Assembly (NCBI GenBank): GCA_024663395.1
Contig: JANFAH010000005.1
Location: forward strand, 1,116,001-1,180,000
Source of the DNA: Pisolithus tinctorius
Lineage: Eukaryota; Basidiomycota; Agaricomycetes; Boletales; Pisolithaceae
Length of the DNA: 64,000 nt
Reading direction: 5' to 3'
Shown here one piece after another: positions 1 to 14,067 of this stretch (within the stretch, counting starts at the first letter, position 1; each line of letters starts with the position of its first letter). The position numbers were made by a program, and so were the translations under genes. The notes beneath the pieces were generated by a model that was given only the letters and a program-made list of their open reading frames with translations, was not told where the DNA came from and did not search any database.

Positions 1-2
1 GC

Positions 3-929
3 GAGATAAACAACGCCGCGACATGGGATGACTTTCCAAATGGCCGGTTTGGGGACTACAAGAGCCCTGCCTTCGGTGCTCAAGACCAGTGGGGCGGCCT
101 TGGGCTTTCCGTACGCGTGTGCGTTCCCTGCAATATTGACGAGCTGACCACCTCCGTAGGTTCACCCTGTGCATCCTGACTGGGGGAATCCTGCAACAGC
201 GGAGGAATTAACTGACCTGTTCCTGCGGCATTTGGACTCAAAAGCAGCCTCGACGCCGTTTTCGTCGTCTCCTCTGTCTGCCGAGTCGCAGACAATTTTG
301 CACCAGCTGAAAGCTTTAACTAGGGGAGGGTTGTGGACCGTTTGTTCCCAGCCAGCAGTGGACACCCTACCATCTACGGACGAAAATTTTGGCTGGGGTC
401 CGCGTGATGGTTATGTTTCCCAAAAGGCATTTATAGAATTCTTTTGCACCGAGGAGGTTGTCGATAAAATCGAGAAGAAGATACGGCTGAGCGGAGGAGG
501 ATCAGTTCATTACTTCGCTGCCAACCTTCAGGTAGGAATAAGTCAACTCTTTTTTTGTGGCCCATTGAATGACTGTGATCCATGTAGGGCGATTTCAGAA
601 CCAACGTCCCAGAAGATGCGCGCAATGCGGTAACGTGGGGCGTATTCCCTGGAAAGGAAATTGTGCAGACAACGATAATTGAGCGGGAATCATTTCTGAC
701 TTGGAAGGTGCGGATGTTGTCCTTTATAATGCAACCAGCCGAGATTGACTATTTCCAGGAGGAAGCATTTTCGATATGGACTGAATGGGCATCATTTTAT
801 CCTCCAGGATCTGATCAAAGGACAATGTTAGATGAGGTCCGCAGAACCCGTTGGTTGATGAGTGTTCTCCACCACAACTTCAAGAATCCCGGAGCCCTGT
901 GGGATTTCCTGGTCGATTTTTACTCGTAG
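3..929 (+). CDS. Methylenetetrahydrofolate reductase, C-terminal part (5' end outside window)
   Basis: This enzyme reduces 5,10-methylenetetrahydrofolate to 5-methyltetrahydrofolate for methionine synthesis. Only the 3' part is present; the reading frame is already open at base 3. Best model: exons 3-110, 160-531, 588-707 and 759-929, with introns of 49, 56 and 51 nt. The residues read through the third intron break an otherwise collinear match to the family, so I splice it out. Recognisable family blocks are ATWDDFPNGRFGD with SPAFG at the start, then GWGPRDGYVSQKA, VTWGVFPGKEI and a tryptophan-rich end (ALWDFLVDFYS, stop 927-929). These belong to the eukaryotic C-terminal regulatory domain that binds S-adenosylmethionine. 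The N-terminal TIM-barrel catalytic domain lies upstream of the window. Fungi usually have two paralogues (MET12 and MET13 in yeast), and I cannot tell which this is. Confidence 0.93.
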
Positions 930-1203
930 AATCAAGCAGTAGTTGTGATTCCTGTGTTTTACACGACACGTCAATTCCACGAAATAAGCACTGCTGCATT
1001 ACCACTCATCGCCACCAGACAAGCCTCGAATCCTCCAAGTACATGACATATGTACATACATACGTCTTGAACTTATGGTTTGGCTGCAATACTCCCAAGG
1101 CGCGCTCGAATGATGACTAATACTGCACATGACGGAGAAAGGCGTGTGACAGACGCGTGACAGACGCGACCAATCGCGAAACACAACTTGTATCCGGTGC
1201 ACA
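930..1203. other. Intergenic region between MTHFR and MCM7
   Basis: About 270 bases between two genes on the same strand. It must hold the MTHFR 3' end and the MCM7 promoter. A short direct repeat (tgacagacgcg twice in a row) lies near 1147-1167. No coding sequence or RNA gene is visible. Confidence 0.5.
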
Positions 1204-3860
<2,657 letters not shown>

Positions 3861-4578
3861 ACTACACTGACTTCGTCCCCCATGGCAGTATGAGAATGTC
3901 GATGTCTGGACACGAGTCGCAAACGGTTCTCGACTTCGCTTTATTGATATCTAGTGCTTAAATCTCCATCACATGCAACACCAGTGTGTATGTATTTCAT
4001 AGGTAGTTGTGTAAATATCATGGTTCGTGCAGATCTCCAGAGTGAGCGATGGTCCGTCCGTCTAAGTACCAAGTCTGACATCCCAAATTGCCCTCGGGCA
4101 TTCCTTTCGCTTGTCAGCAGAGCACGACATGGTCGCAGAAGTTCCAGGAAATGTCAAAGGCTCAACGACACATTTGTCCCCCTTAACACCCGTCGGCGGT
4201 ACACGAGGGCCCCTAAGTTAGCCAACCCACTCGGACAGATATATTATCATGGGACGCAGTTCCAAGTCCAGGTCTCCGGGCGGTTCGGATGATGCGTCAT
4301 GCACAAACATTGAACAGGACTCCGTTCATGTATGTCGCCTTCGTTACCAGCGTTATCCAGCGTTCTGTTTACGGCACACTGGCAGAGCAGTAGCAGTATG
4401 AGCAACCTCATGAATTTAACGAGGAAGGTCCCCAGCTCCGCTTTACTGATGCTCTCCGTTCCGCATGCGTACATCAAATGTAGTTAGATATATTGTAGGT
4501 CTTCCAGGTTTCCTGAGTGGACATAACAGTAGTAGTAGCTTTATTCAATTAGAACCCTTACGAAGAGGAAAAAATGCG
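3861..4578. other. Convergent intergenic region between MCM7 and kexin
   Basis: About 720 bases between two genes that face each other. Short open frames occur on both strands, but none shows a family motif or a convincing exon chain, so I call no gene. The region should contain both 3' untranslated regions. Confidence 0.5.
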
Positions 4579-7437
4579 TCAAGCCTGAGATGCATGATCC
4601 CAACTAGACCCACTACCTGCGCTATCCGGTCTGACCTCAGCCGTGAGATGACGTTGCTCATCATCGCCAGCCTCGGGATCATCCCTGTATCTCGGTGTGC
4701 CTTCGGCGCTTTCTTCATCATCGTCCAAGAAGCCTGAATGGATTTCAGGTCGTCTTGAGGCTTCCAGCATAGGTCCTTCCTCATCCACATCCTCGTCATC
4801 CGATACTTCGCCAAATGCATCGTAGAGTTCCTTCGCACGTACCCCCGGACGTACCGTGCCAGTCACTGAGGTCATGGCCACATCCTCCACAGCTAATGAT
4901 GAGTATGCAGCACGACGCCTAACACGCCGGCGCCAGAAAAATACACCTGCACCAATGCCGAAAAGGAGAACCACACTCAGTGCAACAAAGAACCACCTCG
5001 AGCTGTAGACAAGATTAGACATGTCTGAGAACCAGCCTTCGTCGGGCGTAGGCGTCATAGAAGGTATCGCGGATCCCGTAGGTTTACCAGAAAAAGCGGG
5101 CCGGTTGGCTTCTCCTTCAGCACTTTCGTGATCATCTGGGAGACCCAACGTGGGCTTCGGAAGGACTTTGGTGATGGGAGATGTGGGAATATCTATCGAT
5201 TCCGGTTCCTCCAAAGAAGGGAGAAGATGTTCATCGTTAGGAAGAACATAGGTTTTCGCCTTTGAAGCGTCGATGGTGGAGCCCCAAAACATAAGCCTCC
5301 AGCCGTGAAATGTTCCATTTTGACCTTCCTGGTCTGACACCTTGATGGTCCATTGGCCAAGGGGATTCTCACCCCTAGGTTCAAGTCAGAAGTAATTATC
5401 GTGGCGGTAGGTCATGTCTCACCAATGCTTAATTGACATGAAACGCCAACCACGGAATCCTGTGTTGTCGAAATCTTGTGAGCGGGGTGCGGCCAGCACA
5501 CTCCGTATTCCATTTGGACTGAATAATTCAACCTCCACGTCACCTCTTTTCGTGTGAGATATCCATACTCGGACCGTCACATGCTCGATACCCTCTAGGT
5601 TGTGTTGCTCCATCATTTCCTGTGTCACAGTGAATGTGCTAGAGATGCCTCCGCGGATAATCGGTACGCCGCCCGTCATCTCTCCCTCTTCATCCAGTAA
5701 TGAGCCATTATTGATCTGAATTGCGGAAGGGTGAAACCACGCCTGCGGCTTAACGAGCGACCAATTCTGAGCCGCAGTGACGAAAGCGTACGCGTTGAGC
5801 TGTCCGTAACCATACTTGTAGCTGAAGGATCCTCCAGTCGCCGTCCGTTCCCAGTCTGGATCCTCGGGGTTGATCTTCTCGGCAGTTCGTACGCAAAGGT
5901 GTTGAATGTCACGCCAGGATAGGTCGGGCCTTTGTAATAAAAATGATATATATATATATAAAGGCTTCCATCAGAGGTGAATTTAAGTCATGCGGCGACA
6001 ACCTACCGCACTGAAAGGGCAAGTGCGAACACACCAGCAGCATTCGGCGCAGCAGCGGATGTTCCTCCATGAGAATTGGAACATTTGCCATCTCCGACAT
6101 CGCTGGTGACCTAGATATTTTAGTAAGCGAAGAAAAACGAGAGATAGTCAGGTGAGAGTACCCACTATACTCTTCCCACTCCCTGAGCTGTAGGCGACAA
6201 CCATGTTTGCTGCACAAGCTTCAGAGTAGTATGGGTGCAGTCCCTTGTAATCCACAGCAGCCACAGTCACGGAATATATACTGTTGGTATAGCCATCGAA
6301 ATTACACTGATCTCCGAACATTGCCCCATTGCCACTGGCAAAGACGAAGATGGAACCCTTTCCACCTCTGCCGTTCTGGATGCCGTTGACGACGGCCTTT
6401 TGGATGATATATGATGGCGCCTCCATTGATTTCCCGTCATCCGGCGGTCCCCAGCTACAGCTATATATAGACACGTTATGGAAACCATAGTTGAGAGCAG
6501 CAGCCTCGTCGACGTCAGTGATTGGACCGGAGAGGATTCGAACGCCAGCAATTTTGGATTCGTAAGCCAGGCCAACTCCGCAGACATCATTTTTCACGGC
6601 TCCTATTTGCCCTGCGCAGCGAGTGCCGTGACGGTCATCTGCGAGGACTGGGGTGGGAAGGTCAGTATGGTCGTTGAAGTCATAGGAGTGGGCAGCGTCC
6701 TGAGTGCCCGGTAAGAAACAGCAAAAAAGGCACCAAAAACGACGCACGAAGTTCTCTGCCAAGTCTCTGTTGTTATAATCCAGTCCATCATCTACGAGGG
6801 AGGTTATAACGCCTCGGCCAGTTATGCCCATTTCCCAAAGACCAGTGACATTCATCATATGCTCTGGGTAGTCGGGGTTGATAATATGCCATTGGGAGGT
6901 AAATAGGGGGTCAGAAATGCCAAGATGTGCAGCAACGGAGGTTGAAGCATCGGGGGTCTGGTCTGCGGGGGTAGTTGGTGGTGGGGCCCTCTGGATATGG
7001 GCGTCGTCACGTTTATTGCGTCGGCGAGGGACTTGTTCTTCAAAATAGTTGATGGAAGAGAGAATACGGCGAGCACTCCGCTGGTGATGTGAGCGCACCC
7101 AAAAAGAATTGCTCGTAGCCGCGCGTGTACGGAGACTCTCATACCGAGTGTGGACACTGTCCTCTGTCGACCTGGCACGTATCCGCGACATTGCTTTCGC
7201 ACTTCGGACAAGCCACAGGTTTCGAATCTCGCCTACTTGTTCTTCGACTTCCACACCGAGCTCTCCGGCACATTCGTCCAGAGATGCTCCAGCTGCGGGG
7301 TTATGCTCCAGGACGAAATAGTCATGGGTCAGGTAAGAGCGCTTTTCTGGCGAATAAGAGCAAGTTAGCTCTGCGACCAGCAGAAACAATAGAAGCCATG
7401 GTAGATGGAAGAGGCAGAGACGCATATCCCTAAGCAC
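4579..7437 (-). CDS. Kexin-type proprotein convertase (subtilisin family S8B)
   Basis: A membrane-bound serine protease that cuts secretory proproteins after dibasic sites in the late Golgi. The start at 7437 gives a hydrophobic leader (LPWLLLFLLVAEL), followed by a propeptide and a basic cleavage candidate (RRRNKR). The catalytic triad is visible in the usual order: Asp in SLVDDGLDY, His in DRHGTRCAG and Ser in GGTSAAAPNAAG (around 6040). The oxyanion-hole region is read as FASGNG. A P-domain follows (about 5340-5760, with VRVWISHTKRGDVEVEL and GWRLMFWGS). The last exon (4579-5340) holds a single transmembrane segment (WFFVALSVVLLFGIGAGVFF), a basic stop-transfer run RRRVRRR and a very acidic cytoplasmic tail, as in Kex2. 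Several small introns interrupt the gene; their exact borders near 6720 and 5400 were not all fixed. The second Met, four codons in, is an alternative start. Confidence 0.93.
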
Positions 7438-8041
7438 GAGTCTGCCTAATCTTTGAGAGTCCTACTGCAATTCCGATCGCCTGTCTGCTTAGATGACCAA
7501 ATAAAGCCAAAGTTCCAAGCCTTGACTTTGATGTCACGACGTCGGTGCAGACAGGTGTCACTCAAAAAAAAAAACATTGGTACATCATTCCCATAATTAC
7601 TGTTGATTCAATGCGCGTGCATGTCAAGGGTATAAGTTAATAATGAGAGAGTATAAACTGTAAACAAATTTCAGAGAAGGTCCTAGGAATGAGTCCCTAA
7701 TGGTTGTTTGGCATACATCATTATCACTGAACAGTGCAAGCAACTTTGTCACATTAAAAATGTTGTTCTCACGCCATTTGCTTGCTCCAAGGTGGGAGAA
7801 GAATAGATAGGGAAGCCCAGAAAATATAAATGGCGAAGGGCCAAATCCTTCACTCACACATTCTGGGCTATGTGCGCTGAACCACCATACAGAGGTTACT
7901 GCAGTGTACATTAGCAATGAACATTAGCTACATTAATTGGTTATCCACACAAACCAAGTGTTCAGCTGCAGATATGTGTCCATGACAGTCCATGTTGTAC
8001 ATTGCACGTCGCCAAAAGCCTGATGCTCATTGCTTCAGATG
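7438..8041. other. Upstream region of kexin / downstream region of the IRS4-like gene
   Basis: About 600 bases that hold the kexin promoter and the 3' end of the next gene. There is an 11-base A run near 7567. I see no convincing gene or structured RNA. Confidence 0.45.
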
Positions 8042-9803
8042 TTATGATACTAGTCGCAGAGGAGTAGAACTTCTTGGAAGCGGACGGTGGGGAATACGTT
8101 GCGATGAAGCAACGCTGAGTGCAGATGTACATCGGGCAAGTTGGGCTCGCCGAAGTTCCTCATCTATGCGCCACATGCCCTGAATGAACGCATTACGATC
8201 GAGGCTCCCGGTTTTCTGGGGATCACATTCATTCCTTCACAAAGGTTGTGTCAGTTGAGTGTTCGGGTTGATTAAGCTGCAATCCTCACCATATGTCCCA
8301 AAGCTTCCGTCGGTCAAGACGAGATGCTTTCCATATATGCTTGACTATGCGACCATTCAATTTCTCTTCTGCACTCACTGGTGCACAATTGCTGTCGCTG
8401 TCGCTGGCAAGCTCGGATTCCCTGCTGTCTGGTGACAAGATAGTATGATCCTCTTGTTGGGCAAGTAAATCCAACGAAAGGCCTCTCCATCCTGCGGCCT
8501 GTCTTTCCTTTTGAGATATCGGTTTACAAGGCAGGAACCTTCTTCGGCTCTGTTTCTCAATCTGACGTTGACCTAATAATGCGCTAACAAATAGTGTCTC
8601 GTACCGCGCGCGAGCAGAAGCAGGGACAGGGGTGGGTCGGTGAAGCTGGGAGTACATGGCATTTTCACGCGCTGTGTTGCTGTGAGTGCTCGTTCTAGAT
8701 GTAGTACTCGTAGTGCTAAGAATTGAGGACCGGTCAGACGTCGACCCCGAATGAGGTGTAAGGGATGTCCGGGAAGCAGGAATTCGGAAGCGTGGCGCGT
8801 AAGGGGGTGGAGGCGGAGGCGGTCGACGTGTCTTCAAGGTCGTCAGTGTCGAAGGACTGGTTGCAGATACGGGTCGAATTGGAGGTTTAGGTGGCAGAGG
8901 CACGACCTTCGTTCTTAGTGCGTCAGCCTCTGGGATAATCTTCGGTGCCTCCATGGATGTCATCCAGTTAGAAGTTACCGCAGTGGATAGATCAACCACA
9001 GACGTAACTGATACATCCTCAAAAGAATCGGCAATACTTGCGGAGTCATTATCGATAACGTTTCTGGCGTTTTGGGGCGATGTCCCTAGATCAGGGGTTT
9101 CCAAGCCACTTCCCTCCGATGAAAGCGAAACGGAATGAAACGATGAGATAGAGGAAGCCGGGGCATGTCGGAGACGAGCGGTACCAAATGTTTGAGGAGG
9201 ATAGGTATGCTCGATGGTCAGGGAATCTGAGCTACACGGAGGACGAAGCGTAGCGCCTGAATTGCCCTCTATTGATAGCACACGTGGAACAGGACTCGCC
9301 CCAGCTGACAAGTAGGATGGTTTGCGTGGTGGAAGCGGTGGCCGTTGTTTTGGCGGCGATTCGAGATGGATAAGTGGCGTTGACATATCGCGGGCATCGT
9401 TGGGTGGATCCTTGATGCCCGAATAGAGAGGCAAGCTCGGCTCACAAACGTTAATCGACTGATTGTTGCCTGCTTCGCCTGTCTGAGGGGAAGTGAGTGA
9501 TCCCCCAAAGGGACCATCCTCCACAACCCAATCCTTCAAGTCAATCAAAGACACCCTGCGACACACAGTAGGGGACTGTGACTGTGACCCGCTGGAAGGA
9601 GCCGATGCTACCAACGGCACTCTCGTTTGAAACGTGCCTGAGGCGGTTGCAGTCGACTCGGACGACTGAGTTGTTCCAAGTCTTGACTTGTAGGGCGCGA
9701 CAAACGAAGTGCTGGCTGCTGTTGTCGGCGCCGGCGACAACGAAGATGTTGTCGTCAATGCTTCAAAGGCTTTTATCCTTGACTGAAGAGACGTAGAGGG
9801 CAT
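8042..9803 (-). CDS. IRS4-like protein with C-terminal EH domain
   Basis: In yeast, IRS4/TAX4 proteins bind and activate the phosphoinositide 5-phosphatase Inp51 and so influence PI(4,5)P2 levels. The start at 9803 (MPSTSLQSRIKAFEAL) resembles the family's short conserved N-terminal helix. An upstream in-frame ATG at 9938 would overlap the neighbouring gene. A long low-complexity middle follows, rich in Ser, Pro and Thr, with RPPLPPRKPSYL and a polyproline run RRPPPPPPPYAP that look like SH3 ligands. The C-terminus carries GWRGLSLDLL and then the EH domain (GRIVKHIWKASRLDRRKL). The open frame meets TGA right after DIW, but a canonical intron resolves this: the last exon, 8234-8042, restores IWNECDPQKTGSLDRNAF and GMWRIDEELRRAQLA, a typical EH ending with an EF-hand-like loop. 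The role is inferred from the family. Confidence 0.82.
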
Positions 9804-9924
9804 GACTGACGTCGACAGCGGGCTCGCCCAAGAGGTGTCCACTGCCCCCGCCGGCCGGACTACATCCTTATTGGGAAACTTCCCGATAATAAGAGTATCT
9901 GTAATTCCTAGTAGTGCAAGCAAC
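9804..9924. promoter_or_regulatory. Short divergent promoter region
   Basis: Only about 120 bases separate the chosen start codons of the IRS4-like gene (-) and the ECM15-like gene (+), so both must be driven from this stretch or from inside each other's 5' parts. No clear TATA box or known operator is recognised. Confidence 0.5.
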
Positions 9925-10538
9925 ATGTCGAACAACAAGGACGACCTTTACGCAGTCGCAGGTCAGTATTTCGGCATTTTGAACAGATTACCCCACCCGG
10001 ACCACTTGTCCAGACTTCTGTCTCATCCCAATCGGGACCGGCGATTCATCTGTACGTCCAAGTATCTTTCGATCCTGCTGGCCAGCAACGTTTATGGTTT
10101 CCAGGTCGCAGAGTACATCGCTGAGTGTCAAAAGGTCCTTCAAAAATCTGGACTAACGTTCAAAGTCAGTATTAAATTTATGGATGTCCCGAGTTTCCTC
10201 TCCTAACTCCAGTCTTGGAAGATGCAGTACGTATTGCGCCGTCCTTCTGGGTGTACAAGGCTCACGTCGCCTCAAGTGCATACGGGACAAACCTAGGTTT
10301 GCACATCCATCTACCGAAACCGTTTTGTGATAACATGTCCACAGAGGGTCGCTGGACTGAGGTCTGCAAGGCTATTCACGACTGTCACGTTGCTGTGCAC
10401 CAGCTGGGTGCACCGCGTATTGCCACAGACATCCGTATCGGCACACGTACCGATAGGGAAGTCATACCTGGTGAAGGCAACGACCGGAAAGTTCGTCGCG
10501 TTGAGGAGATCTTAGCAAGCAAAGAGAACTGCATTTAA
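9925..10538 (+). CDS. ECM15-like protein (UPF0045 / MTH1187-YkoF thiamine-binding fold)
   Basis: A small protein of the fold that binds thiamine-like ligands in bacteria. The yeast homologue is ECM15/YBL001C, whose function is poorly known. Splicing joins 9925-9961, 10014-10051, 10105-10164, 10213-10226, 10277-10296 and 10345-10538, giving 363 nt and 120 residues with all phases consistent. The product reads DFCLIPIGTGDSSVAEYI at the N-terminus, KMHAYGTNLEGRWTEV in the middle and the family signature TDIRIGTRTDR near the C-terminus. Two exons are tiny (14 and 20 nt). The 14-nt exon is needed to recreate the conserved MHxYGTNLEG core, which otherwise cannot be assembled in frame. The length fits the family (about 100-120 residues). 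Confidence 0.85.
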
Positions 10539-10610
10539 CGTTAGGACAGTTCTGGCAACGGCAAGGTCGTAGTAACAAGAGGGCGTACAAAATAATATGC
10601 GTGGTATATA

Positions 10611-13600
10611 TTAGATGATGGGTACGGGCTGGGGCCCCCTAGAAGCGTAGATCCGTGCCAGTAGCTCAACTACTCCAGCGTCTACGTGTTCTTCACCCTC
10701 ATTGATCCCTTCTTGGTGAGGCTCGTATGGTATTGCTCCTTTCGCGTCCTCATCCACGTAAGAATCATCCCCCAGCCCGCTGCCTATTCCTTGTTGGGTA
10801 CCATCTTCATCTGGTTGAACCTGCAATGGTTGAGGTATCACGCTTCCTTGTGAATCGCCCAACACTGCAGTCTGCGCCATTCCCATGCTCTGACTCGTGG
10901 AAAGTCCACCCGCAGCGGATGACCATATTGTGGACGCTCCAACGCCACCGCCGCCTAATACGCTGACTCCTCCACCATGCTGCCTGCGTCGTACTGCAGC
11001 ATGTTGGCTTTGAAGGAGTGCACGATCGTATTCATGAACGCGGTCAGCCACATCTTTACCGCCACAGGGGGAAGTTGCATTCTCAGGTTTGGCATTCAGG
11101 GTGGCCATCGTACGCCGTCGTGCACTTAGGTCCGCCAAGCGAGTCAAGTATAGGGACCCAGTTGGGTCAGAGGGATTCCAATCAGGATTGGCTGCCTGAA
11201 CGGAACTTCTAAATATTATTCCCAAAATAGAACCAAATGACAGACCTTGAAGTTTAAAAAGCTCTTCTCCATCTTCCCTTCCCGGGAAAGCATTCTCTCG
11301 TCCCGTATTCCAGTAGGCGCACCGAACTGCAGCCCGAACATCATCAGCAGTGTCCGCACGTCACTACAACTTTCAACTAACCTTGACATTACCGTGTCGT
11401 TTGAAGTCAAATTCAGCGAAGCTGCAAACATAGCCTCGTCCTGGAACCCACACGGTGAAGTCGTGAAAGAAGTCAACGATGGCAGGAGCACATGGGGGTA
11501 ACGAGAACCACAGGACGAAAGGGGTCGTGACGATGGAGACAATTTCTTGCACGAAGATGAGGATCTTCATGGCAAATAGTGCTCCGAATTCCTGGTGGAC
11601 CTATCACAGACTTGAGTGAAAGCACTGGCAAGATGCATAAACGAAATGGCATACTCGTTTGGAATGAAGCTGTCCCTTCCATTCGTCAGGCATATAGTGT
11701 GTATACTGGATTACTTCAGTCATGAGCAACTCGGGATCGAACACTCTATTGTCCTCTGGTATCGTTGCACGGAGAGCAGCCAAAATTGAACCAAACACTC
11801 CAAGGTAGAACAAGACGGTACGGTGGGGTGTAATCTCAAAGTGGAGCACCAAGTCAGGGTCGATTACTGATGCAAGAACGAGCACCGCAGCAAAGGACCC
11901 AGCGATGAACGCTACAAATCTACGGCGGATATCAATGGATGCAAAATAGAGCGGCACTCAAACTAACCGCATGATTATAGTCATCTTCTCGTTGGGAAAC
12001 TGACCAATATACATGCTCGCCAAAGGATACGACTCGTTTAGGCGACGAGTAAAGAGGTGGGATAATTCATTGAATTCCCGGAACTTCCATTGCGCGTAGG
12101 GCGTGTACCGACGACCACCAATTGAAGAAGGATTCTTGTGGTATTCCTAGGGATGGGTTGTGAGTAGCTATAGGATACAATACGTGGAATGACCCACCTC
12201 AAAGTAGCGGAAGAAGGAGTACATGATCATGTAAAGAATAATGAAGGGGGCAAAGATGGCATTCAGGATACCCATGAAGATAAACCGTCGCCTCAAACTG
12301 TTGCGGGTTCAATGATACATGTATCAATCAGTTAAATAGAGGCACCTACCCTTCAATGAGGACAGCACGATGTTTATTCTTCAGGAAAACCTTCCTCACG
12401 CGTCCACGTTTATCGAACAAAAACTCCATCAAACAAAACCTCAAGTTCCATTCTAACACTCTCGTCAACGTTCTCCCGTTGCCTTCACCATTATCTCCGT
12501 AGAATGCTCTCTTCAGAATATGGGGGAATGGTACACGCAAATCTAACAAATCCTTGTTGAACAGCGCAATGAGGTAATTTTCTTGTCGCATAATTCGATT
12601 GGCAATGTCGTGAGCATCTAGCGACGCCGTGGTAGGACTCGCAGGGTTGTTGTGGGATGCTGATGAAATGGCCGTAATGGGGTTTTCTTCACGGATGGCA
12701 GCGATTCGCCGGACGACCTCTGGCCACGAAATTGTTTGAATATCAGCCTAGTGTGTGAATGTCAATACCAGAGACACCACTACAACCGATAAACGCAACG
12801 CACGTCCGGGATACGCAGTAGGTGGGTGTAGAAATTGTACATGTCAACAAGACGCATAACATCAAACACGAATGCTATAATTTGCCAGACGTAGAACGCG
12901 GTGAAGAGTAAGAAAACAAACAGCGTGAAGCCAGAAATCCTGAATCACATATTCAGTACGACAAACCATTCCAATAAACGTGAATACTTGCTTCGTCACA
13001 CAGTGGTCGACGACAATATCTGAAAGACGGGTCGCTTTGTGCTGATCTAACAGGCTGTAGTCGATACAGCCCAATAGGAACGTCGAGAAACCGATAACAA
13101 ACCCCACTGTCCTATGAGTTACGAATGAGCCTCCGAGAAGAAAGAAGGCGAGTGATACCGACAAAAGGTTTAGGCCGCGCGCCAGGGCAATCGAGTATAT
13201 GCCCTTTCCCTCATAGTACACGTACACCTCTTGCAAGAATGCGTCCAGATTACACACATTAACCCAGTTCCATAGCGCGCGCTCGGCGGCGTCCAGTCCA
13301 CGTAATCGGTACTGAGACGGTTGGTGCTGCAGTGGCACGGTTTGAGGAAGGACGTCGTCATCCAAATCGGAGGGTCTTGGAGGTATAGACAAAGCTGGTG
13401 CTGTTTCGAGGGGGTTGGCAACCTTCCGTGGCAAGGACCTCGCAAAATTGGAATGTAGGGGCCGTGAACGAGCTTTGCCCTTGTAGGAGTGCGCATTGGT
13501 AGTTGGAGACAAGGGCTGGCGCGCCGCCTCTATCATGAAGCTTTGCGGCACCTCTCCATCATCCGAGTCTTGCTCATAAGGTTGGTCCTCCTTGCGAACA

Positions 13601-13905
13601 TTTGGTCGTAGCAGGCTTAGACCCAAAGTATCTTTATCTCTATCTCCGTGTGTAACTTTGCGCTTCCCATGCGACCCCGGGCCAAACACTCCCCTCCGAG
13701 CTCCGTGGCCCGCTTCAATGTCTTGTTCCTCGTCCTCGTTCTCTTCCTTCACAAAGGATTGGTTAACTTGCATGTATCCGTGATGTGTTCGTCCGAGCGG
13801 GTTCAGCATGTGAAGAAGTGGTTGGGAAGTCGACAGGCCACCAATAGCGTAGGCGGAAGAGGAAGAGTGATTGTTTCTTGACGATCGCGACGTTGAAGCA
13901 GACAT
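10611..13905 (-). CDS. ATG9: Autophagy-related protein 9 (lipid scramblase)
   Basis: ATG9 is a multi-pass membrane protein that delivers lipid to the growing autophagosome. The start at 13905 ([12 protein letters not shown]) opens a long disordered, acidic and Ser-rich N-terminal tail of about 200 residues. The conserved core follows: [55 protein letters not shown], then in later exons [64 protein letters not shown] and PFVLWFSLP with [13 protein letters not shown]. Several hydrophobic membrane segments are clear. Introns lie near 12960, 12770, 12340, 12160, 11950, 11600 and 11220. The last exon (10611-11225) is a low-complexity cytoplasmic tail. The upstream ATG at 14058 in the same open frame precedes a poorly conserved stretch and was not chosen. 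Confidence 0.94.
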
Positions 13906-14067
13906 AAAAAGACAATACAAAATTATTTGATACGACACGCCTACACGATGGCTGAGGCGCTGGACCGCAGCCAAGGTTTGGGACTCCCCATAATAGGAAC
14001 ATCCACCGTTTCCGTTTGGATAGCAATAAGGCGTACATACATAAAAGTACAAAGACAAAGCAACAAC

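Noticed and set aside
8230..8290. Truncated IRS4-like protein ending at KLWDIW
   Set aside because: The TGA lies within an intron; the last exon restores the full EH-domain ending.
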